Shown: positions 1-6,648 of the stretch, piece by piece
Numbering within the stretch: position 1 is the first letter of the stretch
How the letters are laid out: each line of letters opens with the position of its first letter
Assembly (NCBI GenBank): GCA_012512865.1
Contig: JAAZDH010000006.1
Location: 1 to 15,787, forward strand
From: Clostridiaceae bacterium
GTDB taxonomy: Bacteria > Bacillota > Clostridia > Acetivibrionales > DUMC01
Length of the DNA: 15,787 nt
Direction of reading: 5' to 3'
Position numbers and translations under genes: made by a program
Notes under the pieces: model-generated
Seen by the model: only the letters and a program-made list of their open reading frames with translations
Database searches by the model: none
What the model was told of the DNA's origin: nothing

Positions 1-585
1 CAGTATATCGTACAAGGCTGTAATAAAATCCCTGTTAATAAGCAAATCGCAAGCCAGTTGTTCATATCCCCTCAATTTCTGGGATGTTTCATAAAAACCT
101 GGTACTCCAAAATCCGAAACAATTGCAAAAGAACTATTTTCATACAAATCCTTTGCCCTGTCTTTCAAGCCATAATACAGTTCTGGATTGTCCGGATCAG
201 GTAGCTTCATTCGATCCAAGTCTTCTATTGTTGCATCTTTCAATGGATGATAAATCACATCGAAGTATTCATGGGGTTCTGCCTTACGAAGTTTCATGCC
301 AAAGCCATCTTCATATATTCCATCTCTTATATCGGGGATACCAAAATTTAAGGCAACTCTTCTAAAATCAGACTCAAACATAAGCTTTATCTGCTCGCAA
401 GGTTCAACTGTTCCCATTGTATAATCAATAATGGGATCATAATCATCATTAATTCCCAGGTACTTTTTCAATTTTTTGTGAGCATTATAATCTAAGCAGG
501 TTACAACTGTCCCACCGAAATCAATGGGAATCCTATCTGTTTCCTGGTGGTTGAAAGCTCTTATTACTCTTTCTCTTGGTTTCAC
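1..585 (-). CDS. Uroporphyrinogen decarboxylase-like (UroD/MtaA family) protein, 3' end cut by window edge
   Basis: An open frame runs from a GTG at 585 to base 1 (195 codons, no stop) and continues out of the window. The N-terminus KPRERVIRAFNHQETDRIP followed by IDFGG (residues 2-25) is the typical opening of the UroD-like superfamily, 'PRERV..AL.H.EPDRIPID.GG'. The later YEDGFG (91-96) and PLKDATIEDLDRMKLPDPDNP (114-134) fit the 'D.WG' and 'PL.....EDL....PDP' segments of non-haem members. An in-frame TAA two codons before the GTG (589-591) makes this the first possible start; its ribosome site is weak. It is the last gene seen in the operon, 79 bases after the kinase. True haem UroD is unlikely, since the N-terminal 'WLMRQAGR' segment is absent. 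Relatives include corrinoid methyltransferases such as MtaA, but the metal-binding His/Cys region lies in the unseen C-terminal half. The superfamily call is firm; substrate and reaction are unknown. Confidence 0.85.
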   Translation of the reverse strand, partial: MKPRERVIRAFNHQETDRIPIDFGGTVVTCLDYNAHKKLKKYLGINDDYDPIIDYTMGTVEPCEQIKLMFESDFRRVALNFGIPDIRDGIYEDGFGMKLRKAEPHEYFDVIYHPLKDATIEDLDRMKLPDPDNPELYYGLKDRAKDLYENSSFAIVSDFGVPGFYETSQKLRGYEQLACDLLINRDFITALYDIL

Positions 586-664
586 CGTTTACTTCACATC
601 CATTCTTTCTTTTTTATTTTCAATAGTTAAATTGTTCCAATTTTACAATCCAACCCTATTGGTT
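586..664 (-). other. Intergenic gap with a small palindrome upstream of the UroD-like gene
   Basis: This 79-base AT-rich gap separates the kinase stop from the UroD-like GTG start. It holds a perfect 15-base palindrome, AAATTG-TTC-CAATTT, at 629-643 (6-base arms, 3-base spacer). This could be an operator half-site pair or a chance AT-rich inverted repeat. I see no convincing -35/-10 pair and no terminator, so read-through from the kinase is the simplest assumption. Confidence 0.3.
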
Positions 665-2179
665 TCATAACCTGGCTTTTCTAAACTTCTCAAGTGAAGG
701 ATAGACTTGTCTATATTGTTGTATTTGCTTTGCATATCTCATTGCTTCATTTTTATCAGGAGAAAATACTTTGCTTATTTTTACAACCTTACTTACAGCA
801 TCCTCGGCGTCTTTATATACTCCTGCGGCAATTCCCGCAAGTATTGCTGCTCCTTGGCAAACTGATTCAGCAGTATTCGACACAAGCATTTCTTTTCCGG
901 TTATATCTGCTCTTAGTTGTACTGTAAATGGTGAATTTGCATTTCCACCGCTAATCATTATAGTATTAAAATGACCGATAACCTCTTCCAGCACCTCTAC
1001 ATTAACTGCCAGTTCACAAGCTATTCCCTCGTAAATTGCTTTATAGATATGGTACTTGGTTATCTGTGGAGTCAATCCTGCCATCACTCCAGTAGCTGTT
1101 ACATCCCAATAGGGATTGCACGCTCCGACAAAGTGAGGAGTAATGCACAAACCTGTAGGTCCATTGCATAGATTTGCTATATTTTCATCCAGCACCTCGA
1201 ACAGGATTTTATTTTGCTGTTGGGCATATAACTTATCATCGGCACAAAACTGTTCTACAAACCACCTGGTCACAATTCCCGCTGGGAAAAACGCTAATGT
1301 GACAAACTTGTCCCTAACCACATGGCAGTAAGAATTTATACCATAGGATAATGCTTTAGTTGTATTCCCAGGTTTTTGAGAAACTGCAACAAGGCATTCA
1401 TAAGTTCCAGCCGAATCAAAAACTTCTCCCGGGTTTATAACTCCTGAGCCTAAGGCCCCACAAGGCTGATCATGGCCTCCAATGGCAATAATTGTTCCTT
1501 CTTTTAACCCTAGTATTTTTGCAGTTGACGAAGATAATTTACCGGCTATAGTCCCGGAAGGCATAGGGATACTTAGTTTTTCAACTTTAATACCTGAATA
1601 GTTTAATATTTCTTCCGACCACCTCCTATTTTTTATATCAAAAGCCATAACCCTTGACGCTAATGAGTAGTCGGTATATGGCGGTAGTCCCATCTTCATT
1701 AAAATATAATCTCCTACACTAACAAACCTTCTTGCACGTTCGAATATATCCGGCATGTTTTCTTTAATCCATATAATTTTATTTAAGGAAAACATGGGAT
1801 GAGGGGGCAGTCCTGTAATTTGATAGACCTTCTCCTTCCCAATAGTTTTCTCCAAACGCTTTGCCTGTTGGACAGCTCTATTATCAGAATTCATAACTGC
1901 CGGTGCTATTGCCTTGCCATCACTATCTACGGCAATAAAAGTTTCACCATGTGAACTAATTGATAGAGCCTCAATAGTCTCACTTGGAATCGTCTTGGTA
2001 AGATTTGTTATTACTTTTACTACTGCATGCCAAAAAATTTCAGGATCCATTTCAGCCATTTCCGGTGCAGGACTATAAGGACAATATTCTAGTGAATACT
2101 TTGAAAGAACTTTACCATTATAATTAAATATTACACCTTTACAACCACTTGAACCTAAATCTATGCCTAGCAGGCTCAA
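665..2179 (-). CDS. FGGY-family carbohydrate kinase (XylB-like)
   Basis: The gene encodes a cytoplasmic ATP-dependent sugar kinase, probably phosphorylating the ketose made by the isomerase of this cluster. Numbering is from the TTG start (504 aa, normal FGGY size). The N-terminal phosphate loop GIDLGSSGCKG is at residues 5-15. The catalytic base is the Asp of GGHDQPCG, about D237. The C-terminal nucleotide-binding segment ISGGNANSP is at 409-417, followed by LRADITG at 422-428. The frame opens at a GTG at 2188, but the only ribosome site (AAAGGAG) directly abuts that codon. The TTG at 2179 lies 8 bases beyond the site and gives the natural N-terminus MSLLGIDLGSSG, so I chose TTG. It follows the divergent GH36 gene by about 120 bases and precedes the UroD-like gene. 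Xylulose, ribulose, fuculose, rhamnulose or apulose could be the substrate; FGGY motifs alone do not decide. Confidence 0.9.
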   Translation of the reverse strand: MSLLGIDLGSSGCKGVIFNYNGKVLSKYSLEYCPYSPAPEMAEMDPEIFWHAVVKVITNLTKTIPSETIEALSISSHGETFIAVDSDGKAIAPAVMNSDNRAVQQAKRLEKTIGKEKVYQITGLPPHPMFSLNKIIWIKENMPDIFERARRFVSVGDYILMKMGLPPYTDYSLASRVMAFDIKNRRWSEEILNYSGIKVEKLSIPMPSGTIAGKLSSSTAKILGLKEGTIIAIGGHDQPCGALGSGVINPGEVFDSAGTYECLVAVSQKPGNTTKALSYGINSYCHVVRDKFVTLAFFPAGIVTRWFVEQFCADDKLYAQQQNKILFEVLDENIANLCNGPTGLCITPHFVGACNPYWDVTATGVMAGLTPQITKYHIYKAIYEGIACELAVNVEVLEEVIGHFNTIMISGGNANSPFTVQLRADITGKEMLVSNTAESVCQGAAILAGIAAGVYKDAEDAVSKVVKISKVFSPDKNEAMRYAKQIQQYRQVYPSLEKFRKARL

Positions 2180-2185
2180 ATTATT

Positions 2186-2194
2186 CACTCCTTT
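2186..2194 (-). promoter_or_regulatory. Ribosome binding site that fixes the kinase start at TTG 2179
   Basis: On the minus strand the sequence reads AAAGGAGTG, with AGGAG at 2192-2188. The GTG at 2188-2186 overlaps this site and could not be served by it. The in-frame TTG at 2179-2177 sits 8 bases downstream, the usual distance. The start choice is inferred from spacing. Confidence 0.7.
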
Positions 2195-2301
2195 AAAACT
2201 GCCATATTTACAAATATATAAAATTGCTGCTGTCCAGTCATGTTTGCATTATTCTATCTTTTTGCTAAACAATAATGGCAATAATAGCTTCCTGTTAACC
2301 T
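2189..2301 (-). other. Intergenic gap, divergent GH36 to kinase
   Basis: This AT-rich gap of 113 bases contains the kinase ribosome site at its downstream end. I see no convincing promoter, terminator, RNA gene or small ORF in the rest. Confidence 0.4.
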
Positions 2302-4416
2302 TCATTTACACTTTAGCAATAATATTTCTGACATATCCGGGTGTTCTAGTTTAACTACCAGTCCTTTTTCCATTAACGTTCTTCCGTTTATTTTAACTTC
2401 TGAATATGTATTCAAGCTTCTTATAATATAATCCTTTTCTATTGAAAGGCCCCTAAGTTTTATATTAACTTCAGAATTTTCCGAATTCCCCCTAAAACAG
2501 AAAACAACCGCTTCCTCTTTTCCCCTGGCTACAAAAGATATTACTTGCCAGTTTTTTTCATCTTCTTGGAATGGGCTGAGATGGTAAACATCCTGTGAAA
2601 GAAGATGTCGAAACTGCTTGTAATGCACCAAGTTTCTTTTTATAGCTTCAATAACTGGCAATGGCCATAATGACGCCCTTTCAGAGAGTTGTCCATTGAG
2701 CGTTCCCAAACCGAAAAGCCCCATCATTCGACTTCTTACAATTGTATCCAGCTTCATCGGATCAGATTCCTCCAGTATTTCCTTATCCTGTATTATCCAT
2801 GCAGTATTATAGGAAGCTGGATAAATATAGCTCGCTATTTCCATATTGCCGCGGACATGTTTGGCAGGTGAAGACGCATCACTTAGCCAGTTTGACCTGA
2901 TATACCGGGCAAGGCCATAGTCAAGTCTTGCAGGATATCCGCACTGTTCAATTACAAGATTAGGGAATCTGTGAATCAATTCTTCACAGATTTCATATTT
3001 CCCCTTGAGAGCTTCATAATTACCATCACCGCTTTGATGTCCGTGATCACTCCTATTACAAAAAGGTTGTGCAAAAGCAGAATCATCCCATTTCAACCAA
3101 TCAAGCGAATACCTTTCAACTAGGTTTGATAGCATCTCCAACAAATATTCTTTAACTTCAGGGCAGCCTGTGCAAATCTGTATTACCTTTGGCCAATCGT
3201 TCAGTTTCAAATCCAGCGATGAAATAATCCCATCCTGTTTAACAAGCCACCTATCAGGAATTTTCCCACTGGTTAGCCACTGTTCATCAATAATCATTGG
3301 ATCTACCCAAAGGCCAAACTTTAACCCTTTTTTATGAACACGATCAGAAATATATTTCAACCCATTTGGAAATTTCCTTAGGTCTTCCTCGTAATTTCCA
3401 AGTCCCAGCCCCCAGGCTCCTTGACCTTTTATAGAAGAACCGGCCCACCAGGCTGCATCTATATAAAACACTTCAATACCTAGTTCAGCTGCAAAATCAA
3501 GTTCTTCTAATATTATATCTTCAACGCATTCCGAATCAGTCGACCAAATATCATAGGCTGTCCAAGGAAAGTTTTCGTGGATTGGAGGAAAAACATATTT
3601 GCATAAATATTCATGTATTTTATTTACTGCAATATCCAGGTCGCCATGGGCAAGTCCCACGAATATTGCAGGAGAATCTACGGCTTCTCCGGGATATAAA
3701 TTTTTTGAGTATCGAACTACGCTGAACGAAATTTCAACACCTTTACCGACAGGATTGATAGAAATTTCCCATTCTCTTTCCCACTCCACACCTATATAGA
3801 GGTATTCCTTTTCTTTTTTATTCTCCAATACAATCCATCCTGCATTTTCAGGTCGATTCCAGTTACCACCTCTAATAACAAGCTCCTTATTCAACAGCTG
3901 AGAGTTTAAACAGTATCTATCCCGTCGTATAGTATGGACATGCAAATCGTCAGGATGAGCAATAGTAAAGTTAAGGGGATCAAAACTTACTAGCCCGTAA
4001 AATGGCTGCGTTCCTTTATTTTCCACCCTGCATCTATGTTGTATAACAGCTGTACCAGGAAAACAAGTGGTGAATTGTGTAACCATAGTCCCAGATGAAT
4101 GGGCCATTGTTACAGCTAACTCTGTTGAACCATTAGCTAATGTATTTGTCATTGTATTTTCAATGTGCCAATTTTCTCCCATTAATGAAGTTTGTAGTTC
4201 TTCATTGACTTTTACAAACCTATTACACTTCCGGTTTCCCAATGCCCAATTGAACCCTGTTTCTTTATTAACTAGCTTTTCCAGGATTGGCATGCCTATG
4301 TTATTAACTACCATGGTACGTTTAATTAAATCATTTTCAAGATTAATGCATGTTTGCCTATCTTGTCCGTACTGTGTGCCTATTTCATTCTTCATATTTT
4401 TAAGATGGTTTTTCAC
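2302..4416 (-). CDS. Divergent GH36-like glycoside hydrolase (alpha-galactosidase superfamily)
   Basis: A 704-aa retaining glycosidase of GH36 (clan GH-D) architecture: an N-terminal beta-sandwich (about 1-280), a (beta/alpha)8 barrel (about 285-600) and a C-terminal beta domain. The predicted nucleophile is D444 in LDWLKWDDSAF (438-448). The predicted acid/base is D513 in SNWLSDASSP (508-517). Barrel landmarks are YIDAAWW (318-324) and FGLWVDPM (367-374). It departs from standard alpha-galactosidases: the 'SCASGGGR' strand is replaced by EQCGYPARLDYG (490-501), and the usual 'EPE' by VDP (371-373). No signal peptide is seen, so it should act on imported sugar in the cytoplasm. The start is GTG at 4416 with GGAGGG about 13 bases upstream; an in-frame ATG at codon 8 lacks a better site. 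The linkage cleaved need not be alpha-galactosyl, since beta-L-arabinopyranosides share the same ring configuration. Superfamily is confident; specificity is unknown. Confidence 0.82.
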   Translation of the reverse strand: MKNHLKNMKNEIGTQYGQDRQTCINLENDLIKRTMVVNNIGMPILEKLVNKETGFNWALGNRKCNRFVKVNEELQTSLMGENWHIENTMTNTLANGSTELAVTMAHSSGTMVTQFTTCFPGTAVIQHRCRVENKGTQPFYGLVSFDPLNFTIAHPDDLHVHTIRRDRYCLNSQLLNKELVIRGGNWNRPENAGWIVLENKKEKEYLYIGVEWEREWEISINPVGKGVEISFSVVRYSKNLYPGEAVDSPAIFVGLAHGDLDIAVNKIHEYLCKYVFPPIHENFPWTAYDIWSTDSECVEDIILEELDFAAELGIEVFYIDAAWWAGSSIKGQGAWGLGLGNYEEDLRKFPNGLKYISDRVHKKGLKFGLWVDPMIIDEQWLTSGKIPDRWLVKQDGIISSLDLKLNDWPKVIQICTGCPEVKEYLLEMLSNLVERYSLDWLKWDDSAFAQPFCNRSDHGHQSGDGNYEALKGKYEICEELIHRFPNLVIEQCGYPARLDYGLARYIRSNWLSDASSPAKHVRGNMEIASYIYPASYNTAWIIQDKEILEESDPMKLDTIVRSRMMGLFGLGTLNGQLSERASLWPLPVIEAIKRNLVHYKQFRHLLSQDVYHLSPFQEDEKNWQVISFVARGKEEAVVFCFRGNSENSEVNIKLRGLSIEKDYIIRSLNTYSEVKINGRTLMEKGLVVKLEHPDMSEILLLKCK

Positions 4417-4517
4417 AATAGCTTACACTCCCTCCAAAACCAAAGCTCTTATTAATAATAATGAAGTGTATTGTTTCGTATCCTTAAATATTTCTTTTAT
4501 CCTATTCTTTCCCTTTT
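4417..4517 (-). other. Intergenic gap, permease to divergent GH36
   Basis: A 101-base AT-rich spacer. It holds the GGAGGGAG ribosome site of the downstream gene near 4429-4436 and nothing else I can support; there is no hairpin with a T-run. Confidence 0.4.
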
Positions 4518-5426
4518 TTATCCTTTGATGGAACCAATCAATACTCCTTTCACAAAATACTTCTGTAAGAAGGGGTAAACAAATAAAATCGGCAAGGTTC
4601 CAACGAGTACGGCAGCAATCCTTAAAGAAAACGAGGTGATTTTTGAATAGTCGGTCAGATCTTTCCCCATTAACTCCTGGGACATTTTTACTGCCAAATC
4701 CTTTTCTAGGAATGCTCGCATATCTCTTGTCATTATCATCTGCAGGTAGGTTTGCACGGGTACCAGTTCAGTTTTTTGTACGAAATATGCCCCTGTAAAC
4801 CAGTCATTCCAATGCCCAACTGCAACAAATAATGATATTGCAGCAAACATTGGAAGAGAAAGCGGAAATATGACTTTGAAAAAAATCTGTAATTCATTAG
4901 CGCCATCTATTCTCATGGATTCTTTAAGGCTTTGAGGAATCCCCTGGAAGGATGTTTTCATCACGATACAATTCCATATACTGAAAAGACCTGGAATTAT
5001 ATACACCCAAAATGTATTAAGAAGGCGATATTCTCTCAAAACGAGATAATAAGGTATCAATCCTCCTCCAAAAAACATTGGTATAACCATGTAGATCATG
5101 ATATACTTCCGTCCCGGAAGTCTTTGCTCTGACAACCCATAGGCAACCAATGCCGTAATAAAAACGTTTGAAATAGTGCCAATAATAGTTCTCAATATTG
5201 TAATTTTATATGCGCTTAATATAAGTTTATCTCTGAGAATTGCCCCATAATTAGCAAGAGTAAAATCCCTCGGATATATGGTAATCCCGCCGCGGAGCGT
5301 ATCTCTTCCCGAGTTTAAGGACAATGCAAGCATATATATGAATGGATATAAACACAACAGAGCAATAATCAGCAGTACAGTATAATTAACGCAATTAAAA
5401 ATCTTATCTTCTTTAGATATAGCCAT
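4518..5426 (-). CDS. ABC sugar transporter permease, YtcP/LplC type (CUT1 family)
   Basis: A 302-aa inner-membrane permease, one of the two channel subunits of the importer. Hydrophobic segments are near residues 14-36, 80-98, 108-129, 138-156, 187-204 and 265-286, the usual six. The cytoplasmic 'EAA' coupling loop is ESMRIDGANELQIFFKVIFP (169-188), with the conserved Gly at G175. The C-terminus FVKGVLIGSIKG is characteristic of the YtcP/LplC branch. The start ATG at 5426 has AAGGGGTGA upstream at a good distance. It lies 47 bases after its partner permease and is surely co-transcribed. No ATP-binding subunit is encoded nearby; related Firmicutes systems borrow a shared MsmX-type ATPase. The transported compound is presumably an oligosaccharide or glycoside matching the cluster's glycosidases. 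Confidence 0.93.
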   Translation of the reverse strand: MAISKEDKIFNCVNYTVLLIIALLCLYPFIYMLALSLNSGRDTLRGGITIYPRDFTLANYGAILRDKLILSAYKITILRTIIGTISNVFITALVAYGLSEQRLPGRKYIMIYMVIPMFFGGGLIPYYLVLREYRLLNTFWVYIIPGLFSIWNCIVMKTSFQGIPQSLKESMRIDGANELQIFFKVIFPLSLPMFAAISLFVAVGHWNDWFTGAYFVQKTELVPVQTYLQMIMTRDMRAFLEKDLAVKMSQELMGKDLTDYSKITSFSLRIAAVLVGTLPILFVYPFLQKYFVKGVLIGSIKG

Positions 5427-5473
5427 GGTATCACCCCTTACTTTATACTAGAATCACAGCAAATAAATCAATG

Positions 5474-6400
5474 TTACCATAAACCGCCCTGACCCATCTT
5501 TTTTACTGCATAATTACTGCCCAGTATCAAGAACAAGCTTAATAATGCTGTAACCAGCCCAATGGCTGATGCTACGCTATACTGGGCTTGAGTCAATCCC
5601 AGCCTGATAAGATAGATATCCAACACACAGGATACCTCCATATTTGTAGGATTTACAAAAGGAAGTATCTGCTCATATCCTGCACTTAAAATGCTAGGCA
5701 TTGAAAGTATCAAAATAATAGCAATTGTTGGCATGATACCCGGAATATTAATATACCAGATACGGGCTAACCTGTTAGCTCCATCTATTATAGCTGCTTC
5801 GTGCTGTTGAGGGTCTATTGCGGATAACGCTGCAAGATATATTATAGTACTCCATCCGACACTTTTCCACAATCCGCTAAAAACAATTATACTCCTGAAA
5901 TACTTAACTTCTCCCATAAAATTTACCTGCTGTCCTCCAAGTAACTGCCGCAGGTTATTTACTACCCCAGTATCAAGTGCAAGCATTGAATTAAACATAT
6001 ACGCAACTACTACCCATGAAATAAAATGCGGAAGATAGGTTGTGCTTTGTATAACTCTTTTAAATTTTTCATTCCTCACTTCATTTATCATCAGTGCCAG
6101 GATAATAGGTGCAGGGAAGTTTATTACCGTCCTGTATAATGTAAGTATGATAGTATTTCTTACAGTAAACCAGAAATAAGAATCGCTAAAAAATGAAAAA
6201 TGTTTAAACCCGACCCATGGGCTTTGCCATATTCCGGTGTAAATTTTGTAATCTTTAAAAGCAATCTGCACTCCAAACATTGGAATATAAGCAAATAAAA
6301 AAAGTAGTATTACACCCGGAAGGATGAATAGGTAATTCCAGCTATAAACCTTAACCATGTAATTCATTTTTCTTTTTGGTGTAGAGCCAGATCTCTTCAT
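5474..6400 (-). CDS. ABC sugar transporter permease, LplB/YteP type (CUT1 family)
   Basis: A 308-aa inner-membrane permease pairing with the YtcP-type subunit. The N-terminal region WNYLFILPGVILLFLFAYIP (21-40) is the first membrane helix and is followed by the family-typical FGVQIAFKDYKIYTGIW (42-58). Further helices fall near 83-105, 124-140, 170-192, 224-240 and 276-296. The coupling loop EAAIIDGANRLARIWYINIP (201-220) carries the EAA and central Gly residues. The C-terminus NYAVKKMGQGGLW is typical of LplB proteins. The start ATG at 6400 has GGGGTGAG just upstream. It follows the lipoprotein gene after a 248-base gap that carries a strong stem-loop, so its expression may be set below that of the lipoprotein. 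Confidence 0.93.
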   Translation of the reverse strand: MKRSGSTPKRKMNYMVKVYSWNYLFILPGVILLFLFAYIPMFGVQIAFKDYKIYTGIWQSPWVGFKHFSFFSDSYFWFTVRNTIILTLYRTVINFPAPIILALMINEVRNEKFKRVIQSTTYLPHFISWVVVAYMFNSMLALDTGVVNNLRQLLGGQQVNFMGEVKYFRSIIVFSGLWKSVGWSTIIYLAALSAIDPQQHEAAIIDGANRLARIWYINIPGIMPTIAIILILSMPSILSAGYEQILPFVNPTNMEVSCVLDIYLIRLGLTQAQYSVASAIGLVTALLSLFLILGSNYAVKKMGQGGLW

Positions 6401-6648
6401 AATCTCACCCCGTAAAAATTAATCCACCCCTGAAGACAATTCCCAATAAACAATTTATTGCAAGTCTCCTTCCACAAATAAATTAGCTTGCAAGCAAGTC
6501 TTGCCATATTCAAATTACTATGTGTTAAAATGTGTATGTCCCCCTTTGTAAGCTTCAACCTAACTTTATCGTAGTTCAAATTGTATTGCAAGTAGCAGGT
6601 GGGCACCAGGCACAATTCGCCCACCTGCCGTGGATGCCTATTTATAAG
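6401..6648 (-). other. Long intercistronic gap between lipoprotein and permease genes
   Basis: This is the longest gap in the window (248 bases). Directly after the lipoprotein stop lies a perfect stem-loop (6595-6628). The rest is AT-rich with a 10-base direct repeat, TATTGCAAGT (6456-6465 and 6584-6593), the palindrome CTTGCAAG (6487-6494) and CAATAAA-CAA-TTTATTG (6444-6460). A 75-codon frame (6397-6624) overlaps the next gene by ATGA, but it begins inside the hairpin, lacks a ribosome site and resembles no protein I know, so I do not call it a gene. Confidence 0.5.
6595..6628 (-). promoter_or_regulatory. Intercistronic stem-loop downstream of the lipoprotein gene
   Basis: A perfect 10-bp GC-rich stem, GCAGGTGGGC (6595-6604) against GCCCACCTGC (6619-6628), encloses a 14-base loop and starts 20 bases after the lipoprotein stop. 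No T-run follows on the transcribed strand (TACTTGCAATAC), so it is not a standard intrinsic terminator. Such hairpins between binding-protein and permease genes commonly protect the upstream message and give excess binding protein; that role is inferred here. Confidence 0.65.

Noticed and set aside
84..365. 93-codon plus-strand frame near the left edge
   Set aside because: It is antisense to the UroD-like frame, which is open over 195 codons with a clear family N-terminus.
4067..4528. 153-codon plus-strand frame over the divergent GH36 start and the following gap
   Set aside because: It is a shadow of the GH36-like gene; its tail is a low-complexity Phe/Leu run from AT-rich intergenic sequence.
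6519..6560. Stretch with AAAGGGGGACATA-type sequence on the minus strand as an insertion-sequence end
   Set aside because: It only faintly recalls IS ends; no transposase, matching opposite end or target duplication could be tied to it.
6397..6624. 75-codon minus-strand frame overlapping the LplB-type permease start by ATGA
   Set aside because: It starts inside the stem-loop arm, has no ribosome site, and its translation resembles no family I know; the ATGA overlap is probably chance.
6595..6628. Stem-loop as a rho-independent terminator
   Set aside because: No T-run follows on the transcribed strand, and the permease genes downstream need read-through.
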